Below, one piece after another: positions 9,143 through 19,800 of a DNA stretch of 64,000 bases. Position 1 is the first letter of the stretch. Every line of letters starts with the position of its first letter. Source of the stretch: Dinoroseobacter shibae DFL 12 = DSM 16493 (GTDB taxonomy: Bacteria > Pseudomonadota > Alphaproteobacteria > Rhodobacterales > Rhodobacteraceae); NCBI RefSeq assembly GCF_000018145.1, contig NC_009952.1, positions 2,046,001 to 2,110,000 on the forward strand, written 5' to 3'. The translations under genes were made by a program, and so were the position numbers. Below the pieces are notes generated by a model that worked only from the letters and a program-made list of their open reading frames with translations, searched no databases and had not been told where the DNA came from.

Positions 9143-10056
9143 AAACTCGCTCGCTCATTCCTTGCCCAGCGCCGCCCGGGCGCCGGAGGGTCCGGTGTCT
9201 CCAGCGCACTCAGGAGCGCGTCCGGGTTCAGCAACGGGAAGAAGTGCCCCGCATTGGGCACCGTGATGCTGCGCGCCTCGGGCATCAACCGCGCCAGCCC
9301 GTCGCGCGTATCGAGATACCGCGAGCGCGCGCCGTAAACCAGGTCGACCCGGCGCGTGAAGCTGCGGATGCGGTCCTCTTCGAGCCCGGTGGGATCGTGC
9401 AGCTCCTCATGGGCGTTGGTGCGCGCCATCAACTCGCGCCAGCGGCGCATGGCGCGGGACGGGCGCCGGTCCCGACCCGCGCTCACGGGCATGGCCGCCA
9501 GCACCGCCGCATCGCCGAAGCCGCGGGCCTGCCCACGCGAGGGGCCGCGATCGGTCTCCAGCAGTTCCTCGAAAAACCCGTGGGCGACGCGGGGCAGCTC
9601 CCCCTCGATGACGATGCCCCGCTCCCGCAGGCGTTTTTGCAGGGCGGGCCAGGAGCTGGTATCCGACAAAGGCGGCATCTTCTGCAGCGAGGGCACCCAG
9701 GCATCCACGAGGCTCAGGCGCCGGACCTTGTCGGAGCCGATCGTGGCCACGGCGAGCGCCACGGCCCCGCCGAAGCTGTGCCCGATCACATGGGCCTTCT
9801 CGATCCCGAGATGGTCCATCAGTGCGACCACGTCGCCCGCCAGGTCCACCGTGCGGTAGCCTTCGTCGGACATCGCCGAGAACCCGTGCCCGCGCAAATC
9901 GAGCGCGGTCACGCGGAACCGCTCGGCCAGTTGGGGCGCCACGCGGAACCACCAGAAGGCGATGTTGCAGAACAACCCATGGATCAGCACCACATCGGGA
10001 CCGTCCCCGATCTGCTGGTAATGGATCGTATGCCCGCGCAGGGAAGCTCTCGGCAT
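9139..10056 (-). CDS. alpha/beta-fold hydrolase
   Basis: 305 residues with no signal peptide. It shows LIHGLFC (oxyanion HG motif), LDLRGHG, the nucleophile elbow GHSFGG (Ser94), DLVYG (acid region) and NAGHFFP (catalytic His). This is the pattern of haloperoxidase/epoxide-hydrolase/MhpC-type esterases. It starts three bases after the alkaline-phosphatase-superfamily gene and its stop overlaps the GTG of the propeller-epimerase gene, so it is translationally coupled on both sides. Neither synthase contains a thioesterase domain, so this enzyme is a natural candidate for releasing the acyl product from the carrier protein. That role is inferred from position only. Confidence 0.87.
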   Translation of the reverse strand: MPRASLRGHTIHYQQIGDGPDVVLIHGLFCNIAFWWFRVAPQLAERFRVTALDLRGHGFSAMSDEGYRTVDLAGDVVALMDHLGIEKAHVIGHSFGGAVALAVATIGSDKVRRLSLVDAWVPSLQKMPPLSDTSSWPALQKRLRERGIVIEGELPRVAHGFFEELLETDRGPSRGQARGFGDAAVLAAMPVSAGRDRRPSRAMRRWRELMARTNAHEELHDPTGLEEDRIRSFTRRVDLVYGARSRYLDTRDGLARLMPEARSITVPNAGHFFPLLNPDALLSALETPDPPAPGRRWARNERASL

Positions 10057-10059
10057 GGC

Positions 10060-11664
10060 TCAGAGATACCCGAGGGATTTCAGGCGTTCGCGGATCTGCT
10101 CTTCGGCGTCGCCGGTCAGGGCCGCGTCGTCGGTATCGCCCGCCGCCGCCCCCTCGCCCGCGGTATAACGGATCGGGTTGTCAGCCTTGTAGGCCTCGGC
10201 GAAGGCCTGCTCGGCCACCTTGCCCTCCATCTCCGAGGGCACCTCGACCCCGCAGGAATAGAGCGCCGTGGGCGCCACGTCGGCGATCTGCAGCCGGTCG
10301 AGCGCCGTGCCCGCCGCGATCCCCGGCCCGGTGGCCACGAAGATGCCGTCCGGGTGGTGGGTGGCATAGGGCACGCGCCGGTCCTTGATCGGCTGGTCCG
10401 CGCGCAGCACCGACAGGAAGCTGTAATCATGGAGCTGCAGGGTCAGGTCCGGGGCGCGCTCGGTCTGGGTGCCGGGGAAGGCATCTTCGCGCTTGAACAC
10501 CGACTTGATCACCGGCTTGCCGGTCTCGGGGTCGGTGAAGGCCAGAAGCTGCGCGATCAGGTCGTCGCGGAACGCCTCGTACGCCGCATCGGTGACGCCG
10601 GGATCGCCCGGCTTGGCCGCGCGGCGGATGAAGATCGCGTTGGAGGAGGAACTGAGCGAATAAGCCTTGGTCTCGGCCCAGTCGATCAGGGTGCTGGCCT
10701 CGGTATTCTCGTCGAGCGCCACGCGGCCCTGGTCGTCCATTGCCACGCCCGCGTTCCAGGTCAGGAGCCCCGCATGTTCCAGGAAGGTATTGGCATAGAA
10801 GATCCGCGTGCCCGAGCGGGTAAAGCCGTGATCGGACACGATGAAGACCTGCGCCTGGGGCCCGGCCTTGTCGATGATCTGCACCAGGTAGTCGTCCACG
10901 TTGCGGAAATATTGCAGCACCAGCTCCCGTGCCGCCACCGACTCCGGCGTGGTGTAGTCGTCCCGGCTGACCGGGTCGATCAGGTGCCAGCAGAGGTGCT
11001 GGATCCGGTCGACGCCGTCGAACAGAACGGCTGTCAGCTCTGACGGCTCTTCCTCCATCAGGGTCAGCAGGATGTCCTGCCAGCGCTGTTCCCGCGTGAT
11101 GTGGAACTGCACCCAATCGGTCAGCTGGTTCTCCGACAGGCCCTGCACGGCCTTGCGCTCATGCTGCCAGTCGGTGGACATCTCGGAGGCCTTGAAGACC
11201 CCCTTGGCCTTCAGCATCTTGAAGGTCTCGCGCGGGTGGATGGCGCGGCCGAGATAGGACCAGGGCACATAGCCCGGGATCACCACCCCGTCGATCGGCT
11301 TGGCCGGGAACATCACCGGGTAGTTCAGGGTCGTCGCCCGCTTGCCGGCGGCGCTCGCGATCTGCCAGATGGTCGGCACCTTCACATCCGCCGAGGTCGC
11401 CAGCGTGTAGCTGGGCTTGGACCCTTCGCGGTCGACCCGGATGAAGTCGAACACACCGTGATTGCCGGGGCTGCGCCCGGTCATCAGCGTGGCCCAGGCC
11501 GGCGGGGTCAGCGGGTGGATCGTCGAGGCCAGGATCCCGCGCGCGCCTTCGGCCATGATACGCCCCAAATTGGGCATGACCCCCTCCGCGACCAGGTGGT
11601 CGAGCATGTCGTAGGTCGCCCCATCAAGGCCAATGATAACCGTCTGAATTTTCGTCTGTGACAT
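10060..11664 (-). CDS. alkaline-phosphatase-superfamily phosphodiesterase/phosphatase
   Basis: 534 residues of the type I phosphodiesterase/nucleotide pyrophosphatase family. The metal-site Asp lies in IIGLDGATYD near the N terminus. The nucleophile region is HPLTPPAWATLMTGRSPGNHG with a Thr nucleophile. Further metal ligands are in DGVDRIQHLCWH, VSDHGF and THHPDG. There is no signal peptide, so it acts in the cytoplasm. Relatives hydrolyse phosphate mono- or diesters, and some transfer phospho-headgroups. It is 14 bases after the ACP gene and three before the hydrolase. With FkbH and a sulfotransferase in the same locus, removal or transfer of a phosphate or sulfate headgroup would make sense. 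The exact reaction is not readable. Confidence 0.85.
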   Translation of the reverse strand: MSQTKIQTVIIGLDGATYDMLDHLVAEGVMPNLGRIMAEGARGILASTIHPLTPPAWATLMTGRSPGNHGVFDFIRVDREGSKPSYTLATSADVKVPTIWQIASAAGKRATTLNYPVMFPAKPIDGVVIPGYVPWSYLGRAIHPRETFKMLKAKGVFKASEMSTDWQHERKAVQGLSENQLTDWVQFHITREQRWQDILLTLMEEEPSELTAVLFDGVDRIQHLCWHLIDPVSRDDYTTPESVAARELVLQYFRNVDDYLVQIIDKAGPQAQVFIVSDHGFTRSGTRIFYANTFLEHAGLLTWNAGVAMDDQGRVALDENTEASTLIDWAETKAYSLSSSSNAIFIRRAAKPGDPGVTDAAYEAFRDDLIAQLLAFTDPETGKPVIKSVFKREDAFPGTQTERAPDLTLQLHDYSFLSVLRADQPIKDRRVPYATHHPDGIFVATGPGIAAGTALDRLQIADVAPTALYSCGVEVPSEMEGKVAEQAFAEAYKADNPIRYTAGEGAAAGDTDDAALTGDAEEQIRERLKSLGYL

Positions 11665-11678
11665 CTCCGGGTCCTTCC

Positions 11679-11969
11679 TCAGGCGTTCTGCCGGGCGCTG
11701 AGCGCGACCACCGCTTTGAGGATATCGTCTACGGTCATATCCTTGAGAAGCTGATCCTCTTCGCGCATCTTCCGAAACAGCTGGTCGCCCAGCCCGTAAT
11801 TCTGTTGCAACTCGGAAATCAGGTAGACGAGGCTGATGGATTCCACCCCGAGGTCGAGCACCTTACTCTCGGGTTTCAGGTCGATCTCGTCCTCGCCCAG
11901 GTCGTCGGCAAGATCCTCGAAAATCTCCTGCATCACCTTGTAGGCGTCATCATAGCTCACGGGTGTCAT
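11679..11969 (-). CDS. free-standing acyl carrier protein
   Basis: 96 residues, acidic and helical, ending in an Ala/Arg tail. The phosphopantetheine site is LGVESISLVYL with Ser44, where the usual D-S is E-S. The length fits discrete ACPs of polyketide and lipid pathways. It sits 19 bases after the second synthase and 14 before the phosphatase-like gene. The synthase pair already carries two internal ACPs, so a separate ACP suggests a special starter or extender unit; the FkbH-like protein upstream would be an obvious loader with a glyceryl group. The phosphopantetheinyl transferase fused to the second synthase probably activates it. Function is inferred from family and context. Confidence 0.9.
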   Translation of the reverse strand: MTPVSYDDAYKVMQEIFEDLADDLGEDEIDLKPESKVLDLGVESISLVYLISELQQNYGLGDQLFRKMREEDQLLKDMTVDDILKAVVALSARQNA

Positions 11970-11988
11970 GGTTTTATCCTCTGGCCTT

Positions 11989-14900
11989 TCAATTTCCTGC
12001 GTCCTGCGGTCTGAGCACGACGGCGGCGATCAGGCCCGGCGCAAGCTCGGCCATCGCGGTCACCGCAATATCGGTGTGTGTTGACAGATCCCGAACAATC
12101 ACGGGCGGGGCGTCCGTTCCATCACCCTGAACCTCGAAACGATCAAGGGCCTGGGCGAGGCCGAGCCCGAAGCTTTTGCCGACTGCTTCCTTTGCGCACC
12201 AATAGCGGGTCGCTGCCGTATCGCGCGGCTGTCCTTCGGGCAGGGCCATGATCGAGGCGCGCTCGGCGGGGGTGAAGGCGGTCTGCAGGAACGCGGGCGT
12301 GCGCGGCGCGATCTCTTCGAGATCCACGCCCACCCCGGCATAGCGGCGCGGATCGGCCGCCAGGCCCAGGGCGCGCGCACCCTTGTGGGCGATCGAGATA
12401 AGCGGCGCAGGCCCCCAGGCGGGCGGCAGGGTCGGGTCGATCACCGGGCCTGCATCCTCCCCCGGCACGACCAGGGGAATGTCCGCGGGCGCGAGCGCGC
12501 GGCCCAGCACCGCGCGGGCCGCATCCTTGGCCGCCGCGCGCCCGCGCAGCCATTCCCAGCGCCGCTTGTCCGTGGCCCCGTCCATGGCGGCGAATTCCGC
12601 CCGCTCGGCCCGGGACAGGACAAGCCCCGCCAGCACCTTGGCCCAGATCCCACCGGAGCCGTCCAGCAGATCGTCACCGATCTCGTCACAGAGCTGCAGC
12701 GCGCAGCCCTCGGGCAACGGCGCGCCCCCCGGCAGCACGATGGGCGCCGAGAGCGGATTGCGCGGCGGGTCGAGCCGGGCCCGGAAGAACCGCTCGGGCA
12801 GGTTGAACCGCTTGTCCCACCAGCCCGCGATCCGGCATTGCAGCCGCCCGTCGGCCGAGACCACGTCGATATCGGCGCGCATCTCGTCCGCGCCCACCAG
12901 ATCGATGGTCGCGCGGCAGCGCGCGCGCTCGCCGGGGGCGAGGCGGTCGCGGAAGATCTCCAGCGCCTCGACCCGGAAGGGGAAGATGTGGAACGCCTCG
13001 GGCAGCATTTCCGCCGACCAGACGCCGACCAGCTGGCCCACCGCGTCAAGGGTGATCGCGTCGGTCTCGAAGCCCGGGTCGGCGACCCCGGCATAGAGCG
13101 CGTCATGGGGCAGCCCGATCAGGGTGCCTTCCACCCCGCCTGCGCCGACCACATCCATGGCCTCCACCGCCTGCAGCTTGGGACCGTGGAACATGATCTT
13201 GCCGTAGACATCCGCAAGCGACCAGGGCGCGTCGCGCAGGGCGCCATAGCTCTGGGGCTGGGCCAGGGGCGCCTCCGGGCGCGCTTGGGCCAGGGTCACA
13301 TCCGCCTCGATCAGGGTCGGGCGCAGCGCCGGGCCATCGGCGGCGCGGATCCGCACGCGCACCACGGTCACGGGCCCCTCTTCGCGCAGTTCCGCCGCAG
13401 CCTCCACCACCAGGGGCGGGCGATCCAGGGCGAACCAGCGCGAGGCGCGCACCTCCCGCATCCCCGTCACCACCAGGTCCGGGCGCAGGGCCGCGGCGGC
13501 CTCGGCCAGCGCCTCCATCGAGAAGGTCAGCGGCACCACCGGCAGGCCGGTCAGCTCCGGGTCGCGCTGGGAAATGCCGTGGCCGAAGCTGTGATCGCGC
13601 AGGTAGGGCGCGCGGGCCGGGTCGATCTCGATCCGGGCGGTCAGGCTGCGACCGTCGGGGGCCGGGGTCACCGCCCCGAGCATCGGGAACCGCCGGGGCG
13701 CTTGGGTCTGTGGAGTGGGCATGGGCGTGGGGGCCGCGTCCGCCTGTCCCGGCACCGTGCCGAGATAGGCGGCCATGATCTCGGTCTCGGAGGCGAGGAA
13801 GCCCTCCAGCGTGTCGAAATAGGCGTCGACCACCGCTTCGGCCTCTGCCGGGGGCGCGGCGGGCGCGGGCTGCGGCCGGGGTGCCGCGGCGACCGTCACC
13901 GGCATCTTCGGCGGTGTCGGGGCGGCGGGCGAGTTGGCGGTGGGACGGGTTTGCGACGCGGCGGGGGGCGGTGCCGCGGGGGCGGGTTTCGGCGCGGGCG
14001 GTGCCTTGGACGGCGCGCTCTGCGCCCGCTTGGGAACCGACGCGATATCCATGGGCTGCACCCCCATCTTGAGCACCTGCGGACGGCTCGGACCGGCCGG
14101 CTTCGCCACCGCCCGCACCGGGGCCGCCAGCGCGCCGAGGTCGAGCGTCACCCCCTCCACCACCAGCTGGGCGGCCATGTGGTGCAGCTGGTCGAGCCCC
14201 TGCAAGGACGGCGTGTCCACCGCCACCGCCACATGATCGCGCCCGCGCAGGATGTCGTTCACGAAGGCCGACAGGTTGTTGCGCGGCCCGCATTCGACGA
14301 AGACCCGCGCCCCGTCCGCATACATCCGCTCCACCGTCTCGACGAAACGCACCCGCCCGGACCATTGGTCGGCGGTCAGCTTGCGGATCGCGTCGGGCGA
14401 GTCTGGAAAGGGCGCGGTGCTCAGGCAGGAATAGACCGGGCGTTCGGGGGCCGCGACCTGCATCCCCGCGAGGAACCCTTCGAGCCGCGCGCTGAACGGT
14501 GCGAAGGCCGGGCTGTGATAGGCGCGCGAGAACGGCAAGAGCTCGTCGAACCCGCCCAGCGCGGGCGCGAGGCTCAGGGCATAGTCGCGGCCCGCGTCGG
14601 AAAACGCCGCCACGACCTTCTGGTTGGGGCAGTTGTCCATGGCCAGATAAACATCGTCGCGCCCGGCCAGCTTGTCCTCCAGCGCCGCGCCATCCACCGC
14701 GCCGAGCGCCACCAGCGCGCCCTCGGCGATCAGCCCCTCGGCCGCCATCGCCTCGTATTCCGCGTTGAGCGCGCGCATCTCCGCCTGGAGAACGGCCGGA
14801 TCTTCGCGCCGCGTCACCCCGGCGGCAAAGAGCGCCGAGTATTCCCCCGTGGAATGGCCGACCAGCATGTCCGGGCGCAAGCCGATGCTTTCATACAGCG

Positions 14901-16884
14901 CCGCAACCGATTGATTTGCGGCGAAAATCGCCTCTGGCCCGATATCCATCCGCCACAGCGCGCCGCCCTCTTCGGCGGTGCCGGGGGGCGGGAAGATCAC
15001 CTGGCTCGGCAGCAGGTTGCGGCCATGGCCCGCGAAGGCCCCGTCCACCAGGTCGAACCACTGCCGCATCCGGGGGTAATGCAGCATGATCTCGCGCAGC
15101 ATGCCCAGATGCTGGCTCCCCTCCCCGGGGAACATGAAGGCGACCTTGCCCGTGGCGGCCAGCGGTGCCGCGTTCAGATACGCCCCCTTGCGATCCCTGA
15201 GCCGGTCCTTGCCGCTGGCGATCCGGCCGAGGATCTTGTCGATCTTGGCCATGGCATCGCCCGCGTCCCGGGCCACGATGGCCGCGCGCCAGGGGCCGGG
15301 GCACGGGGCGGCATTCTCGACCCGCGCGACCTCTGCCGGGGGCATGTCGCCAGATAGCGCGGTTTTCAGCGCCTCCAGCCGTGCGCTCAGTCCCGACGCA
15401 TCCGGCGCGCCCGCCACCAGAAGCTCGCTCGACCGGGTGAGGTTCGGTGCAGGCTCCGCCCCGCCGCGATATTCTTCCAGCACCGTATGGGCATTGATCC
15501 CGCCGAAGCCGAAGGCGTTCACCCCCGCCCGCCGGGGCGTGTCCAGCCCGTGGATCCAGGGTCGGGTTTCGGTGTTCAGGTAGAGCGGCGAGCCTTCGAT
15601 CCCCAACTCAGGGTTCGCCTCGTCCAGCAAGGTGGGCGGCAGGGTCTTGTGATAGAGCGCCAGCGCGGTCTTGATGATTCCGGCCGAGCCCGAGGCGGGC
15701 AGGCAATGCCCGATCATCGACTTCACCGAGCCCAGCGCGCAGGACGGCGCGTCGCTGTCGCGCGTCCCCATCAGGCCCACGAGCGCCTCGACCTCCGTCG
15801 CGTCGCCCAGGGCGGTCGCCGTGCCATGGGCCTCGATCAGACCCACGGTGGCCGGATCGACCCCGGCATCCTCATAGGCGCGCTGGAGCGCGAGTGTCTC
15901 CCCCTCTATCCGGGGGGCGAGAATGCCCAGCCCCTTGCCGTCGCTGGCCACGCCGACCCCGCGCACCAGCGCGTAGATCCGGTCGCCCGCGGCCTCCGCA
16001 TCGGAAAGCCGCTTGATGCACATCAGCCCGACGCCCTCGCCCAGAAGCGTGCCATCGGCATTGGCCGAGAACGGTTTGATCGACCCCTTCCGCGACAGCG
16101 CTTCGAGCTGGCAGAAGATCTGGTAGATCGGTGCGGGGGTGGAGGCATGCACACCGCCCACCACCGCCATGTCGCACCGCCCCGCCCGCAGGTCCGCAAC
16201 CCCGCGATCCATGGCGATGAGCGACGAGGCGCAGGCCGCGTCCACGATGTAATTGGCGCCCTTGAAGTCCAGCCGGTTGGAGATCCGCCCCGTCACCAGG
16301 TTCGGCACCAGGGCCGGGGCCATTTCCGCATTGAAGGGCGGCAGGGAGGCCTTGAGCTGCGCCTTGACCTCGGCCAGCTCTTCCGCGTCGGTGTCGGGAT
16401 GGAGCTTTTTCAGGATCGACAGGAAGCGATCCACCATGATCCCGTGCTGCACCACGCTGGTGAAGCCGCGGTTGATATAGGTGCCGCGGCCCAGGATCAC
16501 CGCCACCCGTTCGCCGGGGACGGGGCGCGCGGCGAAACCGGCATCCTCCACCGCGTCGGCGGCCACCTGCAACGCGAGGAACTGGTCCGGCTCCCCCCCG
16601 TCGATGGAGGTCGGCATGACCCCGTGGCGCAGCGGGTCGAACACCGCGAGATCGCGCAGGAACCCACCGCGCTTGGTGTAGATCCGGTCGTTATCCGCGC
16701 TCTCGGGGTCAAAGAACAGATCCGCGCACCAATCGGCCGGCGCATCGGCCACCGCATCCACCTTGTCGGTGATGTTGCGCCAATAGGTGGCCGTGTCCGG
16801 CGCCTCGGGATAGATCGAGGCGATGCCTACGATTGCAATCGGTTCGTTGTCAGCGTGGCGCGTGTGGGCACCGTCTGCTGTCAT
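11989..16884 (-). CDS. multidomain lipid/polyketide synthase: KS-AT-DH-phosphopantetheinyl transferase
   Basis: 1631 residues; the ATG overlaps the upstream synthase stop (ATGA), so I start at MTADGAHTRH. KS (~15-470) has VDAACASSL with Cys218, EAHGTATALGD and KSMIGHCLPASG, a complete Cys-His-His set. AT (~590-900) has FMFPGEGSQ and GHSTGEY with Ser678. A Pro/Ala-rich linker covers ~960-1060. A double-hotdog DH (~1080-1370) has His1098 in LRDHSFG, a MFHGPKLQ strand and Asp1280 in TLDAVGQL. The C terminus (~1410-1631) is a Sfp-type PPTase: GVGVDLEE (Asp1521) and WCAKEAVGK (Lys1565, Glu1566). It has no ACP, so it must work on the ACPs of the partner synthase and the free ACP. The closest theme is PfaC/PfaE of PUFA-type synthases. 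The presence of a second, apparently active KS and an AT differs from PfaC's chain-length factor. Confidence 0.88.
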   Translation of the reverse strand: MTADGAHTRHADNEPIAIVGIASIYPEAPDTATYWRNITDKVDAVADAPADWCADLFFDPESADNDRIYTKRGGFLRDLAVFDPLRHGVMPTSIDGGEPDQFLALQVAADAVEDAGFAARPVPGERVAVILGRGTYINRGFTSVVQHGIMVDRFLSILKKLHPDTDAEELAEVKAQLKASLPPFNAEMAPALVPNLVTGRISNRLDFKGANYIVDAACASSLIAMDRGVADLRAGRCDMAVVGGVHASTPAPIYQIFCQLEALSRKGSIKPFSANADGTLLGEGVGLMCIKRLSDAEAAGDRIYALVRGVGVASDGKGLGILAPRIEGETLALQRAYEDAGVDPATVGLIEAHGTATALGDATEVEALVGLMGTRDSDAPSCALGSVKSMIGHCLPASGSAGIIKTALALYHKTLPPTLLDEANPELGIEGSPLYLNTETRPWIHGLDTPRRAGVNAFGFGGINAHTVLEEYRGGAEPAPNLTRSSELLVAGAPDASGLSARLEALKTALSGDMPPAEVARVENAAPCPGPWRAAIVARDAGDAMAKIDKILGRIASGKDRLRDRKGAYLNAAPLAATGKVAFMFPGEGSQHLGMLREIMLHYPRMRQWFDLVDGAFAGHGRNLLPSQVIFPPPGTAEEGGALWRMDIGPEAIFAANQSVAALYESIGLRPDMLVGHSTGEYSALFAAGVTRREDPAVLQAEMRALNAEYEAMAAEGLIAEGALVALGAVDGAALEDKLAGRDDVYLAMDNCPNQKVVAAFSDAGRDYALSLAPALGGFDELLPFSRAYHSPAFAPFSARLEGFLAGMQVAAPERPVYSCLSTAPFPDSPDAIRKLTADQWSGRVRFVETVERMYADGARVFVECGPRNNLSAFVNDILRGRDHVAVAVDTPSLQGLDQLHHMAAQLVVEGVTLDLGALAAPVRAVAKPAGPSRPQVLKMGVQPMDIASVPKRAQSAPSKAPPAPKPAPAAPPPAASQTRPTANSPAAPTPPKMPVTVAAAPRPQPAPAAPPAEAEAVVDAYFDTLEGFLASETEIMAAYLGTVPGQADAAPTPMPTPQTQAPRRFPMLGAVTPAPDGRSLTARIEIDPARAPYLRDHSFGHGISQRDPELTGLPVVPLTFSMEALAEAAAALRPDLVVTGMREVRASRWFALDRPPLVVEAAAELREEGPVTVVRVRIRAADGPALRPTLIEADVTLAQARPEAPLAQPQSYGALRDAPWSLADVYGKIMFHGPKLQAVEAMDVVGAGGVEGTLIGLPHDALYAGVADPGFETDAITLDAVGQLVGVWSAEMLPEAFHIFPFRVEALEIFRDRLAPGERARCRATIDLVGADEMRADIDVVSADGRLQCRIAGWWDKRFNLPERFFRARLDPPRNPLSAPIVLPGGAPLPEGCALQLCDEIGDDLLDGSGGIWAKVLAGLVLSRAERAEFAAMDGATDKRRWEWLRGRAAAKDAARAVLGRALAPADIPLVVPGEDAGPVIDPTLPPAWGPAPLISIAHKGARALGLAADPRRYAGVGVDLEEIAPRTPAFLQTAFTPAERASIMALPEGQPRDTAATRYWCAKEAVGKSFGLGLAQALDRFEVQGDGTDAPPVIVRDLSTHTDIAVTAMAELAPGLIAAVVLRPQDAGN

Positions 16885-19800
16885 TCCGCCGCCTCTCTGG
16901 TGCCGCCTGCGCCGTAGGTGCGGGCGTAGGTCTCCGCATCCGTCTCCCACGGGCCGCGTCCCCAAACCACCTCCGGGGCGCTCGCCCTGCCGCGGGTGAT
17001 CTCGAACTCCAGCGCCCGAACCCCGAGGCGGGGATCGATGGGCTCGATGTTCATGGCGTCGAACTGGGCCTTGATCTCGGCCGAGACCATGCCGCCGCTG
17101 TCCCAGGGACCCCAGCTGACCGCGGTCACCCGGCCCGGCCAGCGCGCGTCGAGCACGCGGGCGAGCTTGGAGACGGTCTCGTTCGCCGCACCGTAATCCC
17201 CCTGCCCGCGATTGCCGAACCGGCCCGCGACAGAGGTGAAGAACACCAGGAATTTCAGCCCCTCGGGCCGCAGCGCCCGGCTCAGGGCAAAGGCGCTCTC
17301 GGTCTTGGTGCGGGTGACGTTGTCGAAGCTCTCGACGGTCTTGTCGAGCACCAGCTTGTCCTCGATCACCCCGGCGCCGTGCAGCACCCCGTCGATCCGA
17401 CCGTGCCGCGCGTAGATGTCGGCCACCATCGCCTCCAGCGCATCCTGGTCGCGCACATCACAGGCGACATATTCCGCCGTCGCGCCCGCCGCCGCGATGG
17501 CCGCCATGGCGCTGCGGATGTCACGCGCCTTGAGGGTCGCGCGATAGTCCGCCTCGATAGCCGCGGGCGTGATGGGCCGTCCCGCCGCCTTGGCCGCCGC
17601 GATCAGCGCGGCCTTCAGCGCCCGGTCCTCGGCGATCCCGGCGATCTCCGGCGCCTCGGGCCCCTCGGGCGGCGGCGTCGATCCGGCCAGCACGAAATGA
17701 GGTTTGTGCAGCTCGGCCAGATGCCGGGCGATCTTGGCGGTGATGCCGCGCGCGCCCCCGGTCACGAGGACGACCGCCCCCGGTGGCAAGTCCAGCGTCA
17801 CGGGATCCTCGGCCCCGAGCGGCGCAGGCTCGGCAAATAGACCATGGCGCGCCTCGTCGAGATAGCCGATCTCCACCGGCGCGTCCCGGAACCCCGCCTC
17901 GGCCAGCACCAGCTCGGCCTTGCGCGCGGCCTCCAGCGCCGGGGCGAAATCCACCGCGCGGCACTGCACGTCCAGCCATTCCTTCGCCACGGTCTTCAGC
18001 AGCCCGGGCGCCCCGCCCGCCGCCGGCGCCGCGGGCACGGTGCCATCGAAGCCGAACGCGCCCCCCATGGCCGAGGCGCAGACCACGACCGCGTCCGTCC
18101 GCGCGCTCAGCCCCTCGCCCAGCTCGTTCAGCAAGCTGTAGAAGGCCCGCGTGCAGCGATCGACCGAGGCCCGCCAGGCGTCCCGGTCCATCTCTTCGAA
18201 CAGCGGCTCTGGGCGCAGGGGGGCCAGATGGAAGACCCCGGCCACCGCCCCGTCCATCTCCCGCACCGCCGCACGCAGGGGCGCGTCGTCGGAAAAGTCG
18301 AGGGTCGCGGGCGACAGGAGCCGCACACCGGCACCCTGGGATTGCAGATGGGCCGCGACCGCCTCGGCCACGCCAGCCTCATCATCGGTCAGGATATAGG
18401 TGGCCCCGGGCACGATCCAGTTTTCCGCCGCGGGCGCAGGCACTGGGCGCGCGGACATGATGAAGCGCGGACGCCAACTGTCGGGATCGACCGCGAGGGG
18501 GGCTTCGGCCTGCGCAGCCACCGGGGTCGCCGCCGCTGCGGGCGCGGGGGCTGTAGCCGGCGCCGTGAACTCCGCGACCACTTCCATGAACTTCGCGACG
18601 ATCCCGCGCACGGTGCGTTCCCGCGACACCGGACCCATCTTCTCCCGCGCGGCCTCGCCCGCATCGGGCAGAAGGTCGCCGCGCAGGGCGCCCAGAATTT
18701 CCACCCGCTTGATCGAGTCGACCCCGAGATCGGCCTCGAGATTCAGGTCCGGATCGAGCATGTCCGTGGGATACCCCGTCCGGTCCGAGATCAGCGCCAG
18801 GAGAGCGTCTGTCACTGCCGTCTCGGACAGGGCCGGCGTGGCGGGCGCAGACGCGGCTACCTCTGGCGCGGGGGCCGTAGCCGGGGTCGCGAACTCCGCA
18901 ACCACTTCCATGAACTTCGCCACGATCCCGCGCACGGTGCGTTCGCGCGAGACCGGGCCCATCTTCTCCCGCGCGGCCTCGCCCGCATCGGGCAGAAGGT
19001 CGCCGCGCAGGGCGCCGAGGATTTCCACCCGCTTGATCGAGTCGACCCCGAGATCGGCCTCGAGGTTGAGGTCCGGGTCGAGCATGTCCGTCGGATACCC
19101 CGTGCGGTCCGAGATCAGCGCCAGAAGGGCGTCGGTCACCGCCGTCTCGGAGAGCGCAGGTTCCGGCACCGGGACGGGTGCGGGCGTCGCCACGGGCTGG
19201 GGCTGCGCCGCCGCCGGGGCAGCTTGCGGTGCTGGCGCGGGGGACGGCGCGGGGGCTGGGGCCACCGCAGGCGGGGTCGGCACAGGTGCGACCGGCGCGG
19301 CGGCATGCGGCACGGGCATCGGCGCAGCAACACCCGGCGCGGCCTGACCGGCGGCCAGCCACTGCATCATCACCGCGCGATTGTTGTCGAGGAACTTCGC
19401 CATCAGCTCCTGGTGACGCTTCATCACGCTGTCGGCCAAGGCCGCGGAGACCGGCTGCGACGCGGCCCCAAGGGCCGTCGCGGGCCCCGCCGGGGCCACC
19501 ACGGGCGCGGGCCGAGGGGCGTCTAGTTGCGCAGGATCCGCGCTCGCCGCAGGGGCGGCAGCCGGGGGCGGCGTCGGGACGGGGGCAGTCTGGGGCATGG
19601 GGTCCTCTTCAAGTCGCGCCGCAAAACCCTTGCGCGGCGGCACACCATCGATGGGGCGGGCATTGGCGGCATCGAGCTTCCAAAGCATCGCGCGCTGCGG
19701 ATCTTCGGGCAGGCTCAGGTTCCAACCGGTCACGTCCAGATCGCGCGTCTCCCGCCCGTCCCAGAGCCGCGCGAGGTCGATCTCCAGCCCCGCGGCGGCA

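Noticed and set aside
18567-19154. Near-identical repeats considered as a possible mobile element or assembly artefact
   Set aside because: The copies differ at 17 silent positions and encode complete ACP units with distinct linkers, so they are real tandem domains.
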